In this document: positions 44,863 through 53,695 of the stretch, in pieces
How the letters are laid out: every line of letters begins with the position of its first letter
Numbering within the stretch: the stretch's first letter is position 1
NCBI RefSeq assembly: GCF_039778605.1
Contig: NZ_CP156060.1
Span: 2,108,001 to 2,172,000 of the forward strand
Direction: 5' to 3'
From: Flavobacterium sp. WV_118_3
GTDB lineage: Bacteria; Bacteroidota; Bacteroidia; Flavobacteriales; Flavobacteriaceae
Length of the DNA stretch: 64,000 bases
Notes under the pieces: generated by a model
Seen by the model: the letters and a program-made list of their open reading frames with translations, nothing else
Database searches by the model: none
What the model was told of the DNA's origin: nothing
Program-made: the position numbers and the translations under genes

Positions 44863-45921
44863 ATGATAAACTTATTTAATACCCACATCGACAACCTTTC
44901 TATCCACAGAGTAGGAAATAAAAGCCGCAGTGAGGCCATCTTTCTTTCGGAAACACCTTATGCTCTGAATGATGAGATTATGCCTTTATTAAAAGAGTAT
45001 TTTTTTAAACCTTTCCGCGAAAAAGAGGAAAATTACTTTCAGTTTGCTCACGATGTGGATTTGGATTATAACGAAATGTACAATTTCTCGAACGAGATTT
45101 TTGCCAATCCGGGAAGCATTCACGATGTTTCTAAAAAAATAACCAAACACCTTTTTGAACAGTCCAATCATCCGCATATCAAAAACGGAGAGGTGTATGT
45201 AACCTACCTGACCAATGTTTCGATCGACAATAATGTAGTGGATGCGATCGGAATTTTTAAAAGTGAGTTAAAAGCCGATTTCCTTCAATTTGAAGAAAAA
45301 GGTTCGACATTGGAAATGATTTTGCAACAGGGAATCAACCTGAACAAGCTGGACAAAGGCTGTTTGATTTTCAATTATAAAAAAGAAGAAGGTTATAAAA
45401 TTTTAACGATCGACAGTAACCGTTATGATGCCCGTTACTGGTTGGAGCATTTCCTATCGGTGGACGCGTTTCAGGACGAAAACTTTATGACTAAAAAATA
45501 CCTGAAATTCTGCCAGGATTTTGCAAAAGAAGTTGTTTTACCGGCCGAAGACAAAAAAGAAGAGGTAATGTTTATGAACCGTTCGGTAAATTATTTTGCT
45601 AAAAACGACGAGTTCGAAGAAACCAACTTCTTAAACGAGGTAATTGACAATCCGGATCTGATTTCCGAATTTAAAAACTATAAAGTTGACAAAGGCGAAA
45701 AATACAGTATTGAAGACCTGACCAACTTCCCGATTGCCAATGCGGCCGTTTCGGATGCCCGTAAAAAAATGAAGAACATTATCGAACTGGATACCAATAT
45801 TCAGATCAAACTGGACTTTATTAACCCGGAAAGTGCCGAAAAATTCGTAGAAAAAGGCTGGGACGAAGAAAAACAGATGTATTACTACTTAGTATACTTC
45901 AACAAAGAGCAAAAAAGCTAA
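44863..45921 (+). CDS. Nucleoid-associated protein, NdpA/YejK family
   Basis: 352 residues, the full family length. Recognisable blocks: the N-terminal strand region INLFNTHIDNLSIHRVGNK, FKSELKADFLQF, GINLNKLDKGCLIFNY and the block DSNRYDARYWLEHFL before a charged C-terminal half. The E. coli member associates with the nucleoid; the biochemical role is not known. In many genomes such genes sit near phage-defence or mobile loci; here the neighbours are ordinary. Bounded by terminators on both sides. Confidence 0.88.
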   Translation: MINLFNTHIDNLSIHRVGNKSRSEAIFLSETPYALNDEIMPLLKEYFFKPFREKEENYFQFAHDVDLDYNEMYNFSNEIFANPGSIHDVSKKITKHLFEQSNHPHIKNGEVYVTYLTNVSIDNNVVDAIGIFKSELKADFLQFEEKGSTLEMILQQGINLNKLDKGCLIFNYKKEEGYKILTIDSNRYDARYWLEHFLSVDAFQDENFMTKKYLKFCQDFAKEVVLPAEDKKEEVMFMNRSVNYFAKNDEFEETNFLNEVIDNPDLISEFKNYKVDKGEKYSIEDLTNFPIANAAVSDARKKMKNIIELDTNIQIKLDFINPESAEKFVEKGWDEEKQMYYYLVYFNKEQKS

Positions 45922-45930
45922 TACAAGACA

Positions 45931-45966
45931 AAGCGGCTGTTTCAAAAATGAACAGCCGCTTTTTTC
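45931..45966 (+). terminator. Terminator of the nucleoid-associated protein gene, GGCTGTTTC family
   Basis: An 11-bp stem (AAGCGGCTGTT / AACAGCCGCTT) with a 9-base loop and a T run. Its left arm and loop (GGCTGTTTCAAAAATGA) resemble the hairpin at 56004-56046, suggesting a repeated terminator element. Confidence 0.88.
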
Positions 45967-45978
45967 ATGTAATACCAT

Positions 45979-46007
45979 ACCTGACAGGTTTTAAAAACCT
46001 GGCAGGT
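45979..46007. repeat. Dispersed palindromic repeat, CCTGACAGG family, copy 2
   Basis: ACCTGACAGGTTTT followed by AAAACCTGGCAGGT, one mismatch in the stem (A·G to G position). Same core as 5757-5789. Confidence 0.8.
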
Positions 46008-46153
46008 GTCACTAATCGGAATAACTTTCGAATATCGTCCGTAAAAGACAAAAAGAAAGTTCCCTATTTTTTTATTCCACAAGATAACAAGATTCGTTTT
46101 TTTCCGTTCATTAACGTATCTTTATAACATCAAGTACCGATTATTACCGATAA

Positions 46154-48010
46154 ATGTTACAAAAAATTGCTGCTTTTCTGGTTGTATTTCTCGTTCTCGC
46201 ATCACATGGATATGCGCAGGACAACAAAACCAAAGCCGATTCGACAAAAGTCATTTATCAGGATATCGAAAAGTTTTCCAAAAAGAAAAAATTTACCAGC
46301 TTTATTCACCGGCTTATTTTCAGGCCAACCCGTAGTGTAACCACTCCGAAAAAGGAAATTAAAAACGCACCGCCACCCAAAGTGGCCTCCTATTTACCGT
46401 TTGAAGGAAAAGTAATCCGTAACATCAAAATCGAAACACTGGATCCGTTTGGTTATTCCGTTACCGATGAAAATGAGGCGCCGCGAAAATGGATCGAACG
46501 TTTTGGAAACCGGATTCATATACGCACCAAAAACTGGACGGTGCGCAATCTATTACTTTTTAAACAAAACGAAACGGTCGACTCGCTAAAAATGCGGGAA
46601 TCGGAACGTCTGATTCGTCGCCAACGTTATGTGCGCAGCGTGGTCGTAAAGCCCGTTCCAACCACAAGTCCCGATTCGGTTGATGTGGTAATCCGCGTAC
46701 TCGATTCCTGGAGTTTTGTTCCTACCGGAGCCATTTCCAGTTCGCAAAGTAATCTGGAACTTACCGAACGAAATTTTCTGGGATTGGGACATGAATTCGA
46801 AAATAATTTTAAGCAACGTTTTTCCGATAATAAAAGTGCCTATAGTGCGAAATATACAATTCCAAATATCCGGAATACCTATATCAATACAACGCTTCGC
46901 TATGAATACGGACTGGAAGACGATTATATTAAAGGTTTTGCCGTAGAACGTGGGTTCTTTTCACCCTTAACCCGATGGGCCGGCGGCTATGGTTTTGAAC
47001 AAAACTTTCATAAAGAAGAATTTAAAGACGGTACTTTAGATGATGAAGGCAATCCGAATATGGTTTCCCAAAACTTTAAAGCCGAAGGACAAAATATCTG
47101 GGCTGGTCATGCATTTCGTATTTTTAAAGGCCGATCGGAAGACAATCGGGTAACTAATCTGGTAACCACAGCTCGATATTACAACCTCAAGTTTATCGAA
47201 AAACCCGGAATACAATACGATTCCATCAATTTCTTTTCCAATACACAATTGTATCTGGCCAGTGTCGGTATTACCACCCGTAGTTTTGTTCAGGAACGGT
47301 TTTTATTTAACTACGGCATTATCGAAGACGTCCCGGTAGGACGTGTGTATTCGATTACCTCCGGAATTCATCATAAAAACCAATTGAAACGTCTGTATTT
47401 GGGCGGCCGACTATCATCCGGCGATTATTATAATTTCGGATTTTTAGGCACTACTGTCGAATGGGGTGCTTATTTTAACGGTGCATCTACCGAACAAACG
47501 GTTTTCCGCTTCGAACTTAACTATTTCACCAAACTGATTGAACTCGGAAGCTGGAAATTCCGTCAGTTTATAAAACCCGAACTGATCATCGGTAGTCATC
47601 GTTTACCTACGGAACGGGATTTATTAACCTTATCCGGCACTAATGGCATTCAGGGTTTTGATAGCGTCGATCTCTATGGAAGTCGGAGATGGCAGTTTAC
47701 GGTTCAAACACAATCGTATATGCCGGGAAGTTGGTACGGTTTCCGTTTTAGTCCGTTTGCCAACTTTTCATTTGGTATGTTAGGCGACGAAAACCATCTG
47801 TTTTCTACCCGTCTCTATTCTAAATTCGGTTTGGGAGTACTGATCAGTAACGATTATCTCGTTTTTAACAGCTTCCAATTATCGTTTGCCTTCTACCCTA
47901 CGATTCCCGGAAACGGAGATAATATTTTTAAGACAAATTCTTTTAAAAATACCGATTTCGGTTTGCAAAATTTCCAGATGGGGAATCCTAGCGTGGTTCC
48001 GTATCAATAA
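46154..48010 (+). CDS. BamA/TamA-like outer membrane protein
   Basis: 618 residues. Signal peptide (FLVVFLVLASHGYAQ), then one POTRA-like domain (about 90-195; IRNIKIETLDPFGY, RQRYVRSVVVKPVPT, VDVVIRVLDSWSF) and a beta-barrel of the Omp85 type (ISSSQSNLELTERNFLGLGH ... NDYLVFNSFQLSFAFYP). Only one or two POTRA units are present, fewer than in BamA, so it is more likely a TamA-like or Bacteroidota-specific Omp85 protein than the essential assembly factor. A near-consensus -7 box TATCTTTA lies at 46117. Confidence 0.78.
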   Translation: MLQKIAAFLVVFLVLASHGYAQDNKTKADSTKVIYQDIEKFSKKKKFTSFIHRLIFRPTRSVTTPKKEIKNAPPPKVASYLPFEGKVIRNIKIETLDPFGYSVTDENEAPRKWIERFGNRIHIRTKNWTVRNLLLFKQNETVDSLKMRESERLIRRQRYVRSVVVKPVPTTSPDSVDVVIRVLDSWSFVPTGAISSSQSNLELTERNFLGLGHEFENNFKQRFSDNKSAYSAKYTIPNIRNTYINTTLRYEYGLEDDYIKGFAVERGFFSPLTRWAGGYGFEQNFHKEEFKDGTLDDEGNPNMVSQNFKAEGQNIWAGHAFRIFKGRSEDNRVTNLVTTARYYNLKFIEKPGIQYDSINFFSNTQLYLASVGITTRSFVQERFLFNYGIIEDVPVGRVYSITSGIHHKNQLKRLYLGGRLSSGDYYNFGFLGTTVEWGAYFNGASTEQTVFRFELNYFTKLIELGSWKFRQFIKPELIIGSHRLPTERDLLTLSGTNGIQGFDSVDLYGSRRWQFTVQTQSYMPGSWYGFRFSPFANFSFGMLGDENHLFSTRLYSKFGLGVLISNDYLVFNSFQLSFAFYPTIPGNGDNIFKTNSFKNTDFGLQNFQMGNPSVVPYQ

Positions 48011-48013
48011 TTT

Positions 48014-48021
48014 TATTTTTG
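48014..48021 (+). promoter_or_regulatory. -7 box of the ABC transporter genes
   Basis: TATTTTTG, an exact TAnnTTTG match, 3 bases after the preceding stop codon and 57 bases upstream of the likely TTG start. It supports a start well downstream of the long in-frame extension into the barrel gene. Confidence 0.5.
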
Positions 48022-48077
48022 TCGTAACAAATTGGTTGGTGGTTCGTCATATATTTTATCAATCAAAAAAATATACT

Positions 48078-48974
48078 TTGGAAACAATCCTTACTATTCA
48101 AAACTTAGATAAAAAGTTCGGGAATGTACATGCCGTAAAAAATGTGTCTTTCGAGATCAAAAAAGGAAATGTATATGGCATTTTAGGACCGAACGGTAGT
48201 GGAAAATCCACTACATTGGGTATTATCCTGAATGTGGTTAACAAAACATCCGGAAATTACACCTGGTTCGATGGCAAACTGGACACACATCATGCGCTTA
48301 AAAAAGTCGGTGCCATTATCGAACGCCCTAATTTTTATCCGTACCTGACCGCTGAAGAAAACCTAAAACTGGTTTGTAAAATCAAAGGCGTTTCGTATGA
48401 TAAAGTAAAGGAAAAGCTGGAAGTCGTGGGGCTTTACGAACGAAAAGACAGCAAATTCAGAACTTTTTCACTGGGAATGAAACAACGTCTTGCCATTGCA
48501 TCGGCTCTTTTAAACGATCCGGAAATCCTGATCCTGGACGAACCAACCAACGGATTGGATCCGCAGGGAATCCGTCAGATTCGTGATATTATCCGACATA
48601 TTGCCTCAATGGGCACCACAATTCTATTGGCTTCGCACTTATTGGACGAAGTGGAAAAAGTATGTTCGCATGTGGTCGTACTTCGCAAAGGCGAAATCCT
48701 GTATACCGGTACCGTTGATGGAATTATTTCGAACGAAGGCTTCTTTGAACTGCAATCGGATAATCACGACATTCTAAAATCGACGCTTACAAACCTTACC
48801 GCTATTGATAAAATTGAAGAGGAAGAAGGCAAATTGCTGGTCTATCTCAATGCTCCATTGGAAGCTTCGGAACTCAATCGCTTTCTGTTTCAGCACAATA
48901 TTGTCCTGAATCACCTGGTAAAACGCAAACACAGTCTCGAAGAACAGTTTTTACAATTAACCAGCAAGCACTAA
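48078..48974 (+). CDS. ABC transporter ATP-binding protein
   Basis: 298 residues if started at the TTG at 48078 (LETILTIQNLDKKFG); no ATG stands at the right place and the open frame upstream runs inside the preceding gene. Walker A GPNGSGKST, signature FSLGMKQRLAIA, Walker B LILDEPTNGLDP and the H-loop ASHLLDEV are complete. The length and C-terminal extension match BcrA/NatA-type subunits of ABC-2 exporters. The membrane partner follows 25 bases later. Substrate unknown. Confidence 0.92.
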   Translation: METILTIQNLDKKFGNVHAVKNVSFEIKKGNVYGILGPNGSGKSTTLGIILNVVNKTSGNYTWFDGKLDTHHALKKVGAIIERPNFYPYLTAEENLKLVCKIKGVSYDKVKEKLEVVGLYERKDSKFRTFSLGMKQRLAIASALLNDPEILILDEPTNGLDPQGIRQIRDIIRHIASMGTTILLASHLLDEVEKVCSHVVVLRKGEILYTGTVDGIISNEGFFELQSDNHDILKSTLTNLTAIDKIEEEEGKLLVYLNAPLEASELNRFLFQHNIVLNHLVKRKHSLEEQFLQLTSKH

Positions 48975-48999
48975 TTTTCATCAATCACAATCGCACCTT

Positions 49000-49839
49000 A
49001 TGAAACGTCTTTTAGAAATCGAACTTCAAAAACTATGGAAAAACAGAGCCAGTAAAGTACTGATTCTTTCCTATTTTATTTTATTATCATTTATCGCCTT
49101 AATCGCAGCCATCAAATTCGATTTTGGAAACTTCAGACTGCATATTGCCGAACAAGGAATTTTTAATTTCCCGTTTATCTGGCACTTTAATACCTGGATT
49201 GCGTCTATTTTTAAACTTTTCCTGGCCATTGTAATCGTTTCCATGATGGCAAATGAATACAGCTACGGTACACTAAAACAAAATCTTATCGATGGTTTAA
49301 GTAAAAAAGAATTTATCCAGTCCAAATTCCTGACGGTGTTGCTTTTTGCCTTTGGATCGACTGTTTTTGTATTCCTAATGTCCCTTATTTTAGGCTATAG
49401 TTATTCGTCCTATAATGAATTCGGCATTGTCTTTTCTGATATGGAATATCTATTTGCCTATTTTATAAAACTAACCGCTTTTTTCTCGTTCTGTTTGTTA
49501 TTGGGTATTTTGGTAAAACGTTCGGCATTTGCACTTGGTTTCCTTTTATTATGGAGTATTTTAGAAGCGATCGCCATCGGGTTAATGCGCTGGAAATTTT
49601 TCAAAGACACAGATGTTTATCAAAAAGTTAGTCAGTTTTTTCCTTTAGAATCGATGAGCAATCTGATTAAAGAGCCTTTTAGCCGTCTTTCGGTTATTAA
49701 AAACCTGAGCAGCACCATTAGCGGACAAGACATGGCAAAAGACTACAGTGTTCATTTTGGCGACGTAACTATTGTGCTTATCTGGACCGTTATTTTTATG
49801 TTAATATCGTATAAAATTCTAAAAAAACGAGATTTGTAG
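49000..49839 (+). CDS. ABC-2 family transporter permease
   Basis: 279 residues with six predicted helices, beginning with an N-terminal amphipathic stretch (LLEIELQKLWKNRASKVLIL) and the conserved block ANEYSYGTLKQNLIDGLSKKEF after helix 2. It pairs with the ATP-binding protein directly upstream to form an exporter (two copies of each per complex by family rule). The gene ends just before the promoter of the next gene. Confidence 0.88.
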   Translation: MKRLLEIELQKLWKNRASKVLILSYFILLSFIALIAAIKFDFGNFRLHIAEQGIFNFPFIWHFNTWIASIFKLFLAIVIVSMMANEYSYGTLKQNLIDGLSKKEFIQSKFLTVLLFAFGSTVFVFLMSLILGYSYSSYNEFGIVFSDMEYLFAYFIKLTAFFSFCLLLGILVKRSAFALGFLLLWSILEAIAIGLMRWKFFKDTDVYQKVSQFFPLESMSNLIKEPFSRLSVIKNLSSTISGQDMAKDYSVHFGDVTIVLIWTVIFMLISYKILKKRDL

Positions 49840-49847
49840 TATCTTTG
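49840..49847 (+). promoter_or_regulatory. -7 box of the T9SS cargo gene, nearly leaderless
   Basis: TATCTTTG (exact) ends only 8 bases before the ATG at 49856, so a transcript starting about 7 bases downstream would have almost no leader. Confidence 0.5.
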
Positions 49848-49855
49848 CAGGCATT

Positions 49856-52135
49856 ATGCAGGTACAGATCTCCCGTTTTTTTACAGCAATAGTATTGTTG
49901 TTTTCCACAACAATATGGGCACAATACATACAAGTAACCGAAAATTACACAGACGATCAACTCGTTCTTGACAAACTATTTAACAGTTCCTGTGCACAGG
50001 TTTCCAATATTGCGATTAATGGATACACTTTTTCGGATGGCGCCAAAAGTTATGGCTACTTCCAGGGTTACAACGGTTTTCCTTTTAACGACGGTGTGAT
50101 CATCACCACGGGGAAAGCTATATCGGCAGTAGGTCCGAATTCCTCGATTTTGAGTGAAGGCCCGGCCAGCTGGCTCGGTGATCCGGATCTGGAACAAGCC
50201 ATTAACGAACACAACACGATTAATGCCACTGTTTTAGAGTTCGACTTTGTACCGATTTCCAATAAAATGAGCTTTGACTATGTCTTTGCATCCGAACAAT
50301 ACTTAACCAATCCGAGTTCCAATCAATGTAATTACTCGGATGGTTTTGCTTTTTTATTACGGGAAGCTACTACGCCTCAATACCAAAATCTGGCCGTAGT
50401 TCCAGGAACCAATATCCCGGTTAAAGTAACTACCGTTCGCGGACCGGGAACTATTTGCCCGCAGGCGAATCCACAATATTTTGGTGGATTTAACGATGTA
50501 AACAGTCCAACCAATTACAACGGACAAACCCAAACCTTACGCGCGGAAGCGACCGTAACGCCGGGTGTGACCTATCATATTAAAATGGTTATTGCCGATC
50601 AGGGAAATCAATATTACGATTCGGCTATTTTCCTAAAAGGCGGTAGTTTTAATATTGCAACCGATTTAGGTCCGGACCGACTTATTGCTACCGGAAATCC
50701 ATTATGTCCCGGAAGCAGCTATCCACTGGATGCAACGGTAACGGGTACTAATGTTACCTATCAGTGGTTTGATGCTACTGGAGCTATTACCGGTGCGACG
50801 AATCCGATTTATAACGTAACTGCTCCGGGAACCTATCGCGTGGAAACCACGATTACTACGTCCGGCGGAAGTTGTACATCCAGTAGCGAAGTGACTATCG
50901 AATATGCTCCGGTAACGGCAAACAACGCTACTTTGATCCAATGTGCCGCTCCTAGCGGGCCAACAAAATTTAATCTCACGCTTGCCAATCCGACCATTAC
51001 CGCTGGCGGAAACAATCTTAGTGTGGCTTTTTATCCAACATTAGCCAATGCTCAGGCACAAACTAACTTAATCACCAATCCCGACGATTATCAATATAAC
51101 AATATAAATACCGTTGTAGCCCGTGTTGAAAACCAATTCGGTTGTGTGGATTATGCTACGGTAACCTTACAGGTTGTCAACAATACAATTACACCTATTG
51201 GTCCGCAAAGCGAATGTGATAACGATGGCGACAATAAAGCCGATTTCGATTTGAATGCGATGACTGTTATGTTTACCGGCTTACCTGCTGGTGCTACAAT
51301 ACAGTATTTTGCATCGGCAAATGACGCCCTTTTATTAGTCAACCCATTAAGTTCTCCTTATAATACGGCTAGTACGACCATTTATGCCCGCGTGGTAAAT
51401 GGTTCCGATTGTTATGGTATTGCTCCCATTTCGTTGGTTGTAAACAATTTTAACGGCTCGAATATTCAGGACGAAACCAAAAATATTTGTCCGAATACGC
51501 TACTTCCACTTTATGCTCCGGCCGGATTTACCTACGAATGGAATAACGATCCCACTCAAACCGGTCAGCATATTACTGTGGCTCAGTCAGGTACCTTTAG
51601 CGTAAAAATTACCAATTCCGACGGCTGTTCCGTAATCAAAACCTTTACCGTAGTTGCTTCGGCACCGGCTACCATCCTATCGGTTACGGTAGATGATTTT
51701 CAATCCGGTCAAAACAGTGCTACTGTAAATTACCAGGGAATTAGCGATTATGAGTTTTCACTCGACGGAATTCATTTCCAATCCTCACCTACGTTTACCA
51801 ATCTGGATTCCGGTGAATATACCGTTACGGTAAAAGACAAAAAAGAATGTGGTATCACAACTAAAACCTTTTTTGTTTTGGATTATCCGCGTTTTTTCAC
51901 CCCTAACGGTGATGGCTATAACGATGTATGGCGCATTCCGTACCTCAACCGTTATCCAACCGCACAGGTTGCTATTTTTGACCGCTACGGAAAGCTGCTT
52001 TACTTTTTTAAAGGAAACGGCGCTGGCTGGAATGGAAAGTACAACGGTCGTGACTTACCTTCGACCGATTATTGGTTTACGGTAACATTTGACAGCGGAC
52101 GAATCGTAAAAGGACATTTTTCAATGTTGCGCTAA
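49856..52135 (+). CDS. Choice-of-anchor L / T9SS type B sorting domain protein
   Basis: 759 residues. Signal peptide (FFTAIVLLFSTTIWAQ). A choice-of-anchor L domain occupies about 40-260 (SYGYFQGYNGFPFNDGVIIT, FDYVFASEQYLTNPSSNQCN). Ig-like or PKD-like segments follow. The C-terminal 85 residues are the type B sorting domain (FTPNGDGYNDVWRIPY, VAIFDRYGKLLYFFKGN, GWNGKYNGRDLPSTDYWFTV), which sends the protein through the type IX secretion system to the cell surface or medium. Probably a surface adhesin or structural protein; the T9SS machinery itself is not in the window. Confidence 0.93.
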   Translation: MQVQISRFFTAIVLLFSTTIWAQYIQVTENYTDDQLVLDKLFNSSCAQVSNIAINGYTFSDGAKSYGYFQGYNGFPFNDGVIITTGKAISAVGPNSSILSEGPASWLGDPDLEQAINEHNTINATVLEFDFVPISNKMSFDYVFASEQYLTNPSSNQCNYSDGFAFLLREATTPQYQNLAVVPGTNIPVKVTTVRGPGTICPQANPQYFGGFNDVNSPTNYNGQTQTLRAEATVTPGVTYHIKMVIADQGNQYYDSAIFLKGGSFNIATDLGPDRLIATGNPLCPGSSYPLDATVTGTNVTYQWFDATGAITGATNPIYNVTAPGTYRVETTITTSGGSCTSSSEVTIEYAPVTANNATLIQCAAPSGPTKFNLTLANPTITAGGNNLSVAFYPTLANAQAQTNLITNPDDYQYNNINTVVARVENQFGCVDYATVTLQVVNNTITPIGPQSECDNDGDNKADFDLNAMTVMFTGLPAGATIQYFASANDALLLVNPLSSPYNTASTTIYARVVNGSDCYGIAPISLVVNNFNGSNIQDETKNICPNTLLPLYAPAGFTYEWNNDPTQTGQHITVAQSGTFSVKITNSDGCSVIKTFTVVASAPATILSVTVDDFQSGQNSATVNYQGISDYEFSLDGIHFQSSPTFTNLDSGEYTVTVKDKKECGITTKTFFVLDYPRFFTPNGDGYNDVWRIPYLNRYPTAQVAIFDRYGKLLYFFKGNGAGWNGKYNGRDLPSTDYWFTVTFDSGRIVKGHFSMLR

Positions 52136-52192
52136 AATCGTTTTTTGAATCAAAAGTTTTTATACTTTTAATTGATTTTTAATTCTGAGACT

Positions 52193-52744
52193 ATGCTCCA
52201 TTTGAATTTTTCCCCTTTTCCGATCCTGGAAACCGATCGTCTGCGATTGCGCCAAATTGTGGAAACCGATGCCGAACAAATGTTCCAACTTCGTTCCAAT
52301 CCCGAAACCATGCAATATATCCCGCGGGAGTTACCCAAAACGATCGACGATGCCATTGCGCATATCAATTATATGAATGACCTACGGTTGAATAACGAAT
52401 GTGTAAACTGGGGCATTACCTTTAAAGACGAAGATATCATAGTGGGTCTGATTGGCTATTTCCGTCCGAAACCGGAAAACCATCGTGCCGAAATCGGTTA
52501 TATGTTATCGCCCGATTATCACGGCAAAGGGATTATGCAGGAAGCGCTGACAAGGGTTATCGATTATGGTTTTAATGACCTGAAACTACATTCTATTGAA
52601 GCGATTACCGCTCCGGAAAATTATGCTTCCTGGAAATTACTCGAAAAAAACGATTTTATCCGCGAAGGCCATTTTAAAGAAGATACCTATTGGAACGGGC
52701 GTTATCTGGATAGTTATGTTTATTCCTTGATTAATAAAAAATAA
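52193..52744 (+). CDS. GNAT-family N-acetyltransferase, RimJ-like
   Basis: 183 residues from the ATG at 52193; a TTG seven codons upstream is less likely. Blocks: LETDRLRLRQIVETDAEQMF, IVGLIGYFRPKPENHRAEIGYM, the acetyl-CoA-binding loop LSPDYHGKGIMQEAL, and NYASWKLLEKNDF. This is the pattern of RimJ/RimL-type acetyltransferases that modify protein N-termini or small molecules. A palindromic repeat follows 7 bases after the stop. Confidence 0.9.
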   Translation: MLHLNFSPFPILETDRLRLRQIVETDAEQMFQLRSNPETMQYIPRELPKTIDDAIAHINYMNDLRLNNECVNWGITFKDEDIIVGLIGYFRPKPENHRAEIGYMLSPDYHGKGIMQEALTRVIDYGFNDLKLHSIEAITAPENYASWKLLEKNDFIREGHFKEDTYWNGRYLDSYVYSLINKK

Positions 52745-52750
52745 AAAAGA

Positions 52751-52776
52751 CCTGACAGGTTTTAAAACCTGTCGGG
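52751..52776. repeat. Dispersed palindromic repeat, CCTGACAGG family, copy 3
   Basis: CCTGACAGGTTTT / AAAACCTGTCGGG, perfect apart from one G·U-compatible position. It lies between the stops of two convergent genes and may end transcription. Confidence 0.8.
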
Positions 52777-52803
52777 ATTACATCCTAATAATATCAAATA
52801 GCT

Positions 52804-53403
52804 TTAATTTTCAAACGAATCGACATATTCTTTTAATCCCCCTAATCCCATTTCCTTCCTCAGTTCATCAACCTTATCCGGAAATTTAAGCTCCGGAAAC
52901 GGATGCATTTTTTCTTCACCAGTACGACGCCCCAGTTGTGTTCCGTAGATTTGTTTCTTGCCTTTATTTTTCATTACTCTGTCATATAAATACGCATAAT
53001 TTCTTACCAGAGCGTTCCCTTTCTTTAATTGCCTTTTAAGAGCCTTTAGCATTTTTTCCTGGAATACTACATCATGGTCACTATGTTGTACGACTAACCA
53101 AAATCTTACGCAAGCATCCCTACCATTCTCTTTTAAACCCGGATAACCACATTCTTTATAATATTTTTTAATCGTCTCACAATTTGCTCTAACAACTCTT
53201 GACATTTCAGTTTCCATAGAATCTATATATTTGTTATCACTTAATCGCTTGACATCCCAATCCTGAAGCTCTTGATCTTTTTTAAACATTTTAGCCAATT
53301 CAGCCTTCATTTCTCCAGAATAGGGTTTCGAACTACTACATGAAGTGAATAGTATCATTATAAAACCAAAATAAATTATGCTATAAAAAGATATGCTTTT
53401 CAT
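52804..53403 (-). CDS. DUF6624-like lipoprotein
   Basis: 199 residues from the ATG at 53403, preceded by GGAAGG, an unusually good ribosome site for this genome; an ATG four codons upstream is possible. The lipobox is MILFTSC with SSSK after it. The body matches the DUF6624 pattern as I know it (MFKKDQELQDWDVKRL, GYPGLKENGRDACVRFWLVV, QHSDHDVVFQEKML, YAYLYDRV, QIYGTQLG). Function unknown. It converges with the GNAT gene. Confidence 0.78.
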   Translation of the reverse strand: MKSISFYSIIYFGFIMILFTSCSSSKPYSGEMKAELAKMFKKDQELQDWDVKRLSDNKYIDSMETEMSRVVRANCETIKKYYKECGYPGLKENGRDACVRFWLVVQHSDHDVVFQEKMLKALKRQLKKGNALVRNYAYLYDRVMKNKGKKQIYGTQLGRRTGEEKMHPFPELKFPDKVDELRKEMGLGGLKEYVDSFEN

Positions 53404-53607
53404 AATCCTTCCCATCTTTATTTAATTCCTTAATGATATTCGATCTGTATTTTTCTTAGGTCGTAATCTTAAAGTTAAATCAAAACAATCTATCAGAAAT
53501 ACCATTAGTTTTAATGGATCCTATTTGTACTGAATTGTCTTTCGCTTTCATTTGATCATCCTACATCTCGGTTCAGTTTATTATTTGATCAATAAAAAAT
53601 AAAAAAA

Positions 53608-53632
53608 CAGACCTGTTTTAAAAACGGGTCTG
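53608..53632. repeat. Palindromic repeat related to the CCTGACAGG family
   Basis: CAGACCTGTTTT / AAAACGGGTCTG with one G·U-compatible position and a single-base centre. It lies in the 292-base gap between the DUF6624 gene and the S8 peptidase gene, which otherwise holds a terminator and no gene. Confidence 0.65.
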
Positions 53633-53647
53633 GTCTAACATAATAAA

Positions 53648-53676
53648 AAAGGGTTGCCTTCATCGGGCAACCCTTT
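53648..53676 (-). terminator. Terminator of the S8 peptidase gene
   Basis: An 11-bp stem (AAAGGGTTGCC / GGCAACCCTTT) with a 7-base loop. On the minus strand it is followed by a T run, 19 bases after the stop codon. Confidence 0.85.
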
Positions 53677-53695
53677 ATATTTGATCATTCTATGA

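Noticed and set aside
47886..48077. In-frame N-terminal extension of the ABC ATP-binding protein
   Set aside because: It overlaps the 3' end of the barrel-protein gene by 125 bases and has no family similarity; a -7 box at 48014 lies inside it.
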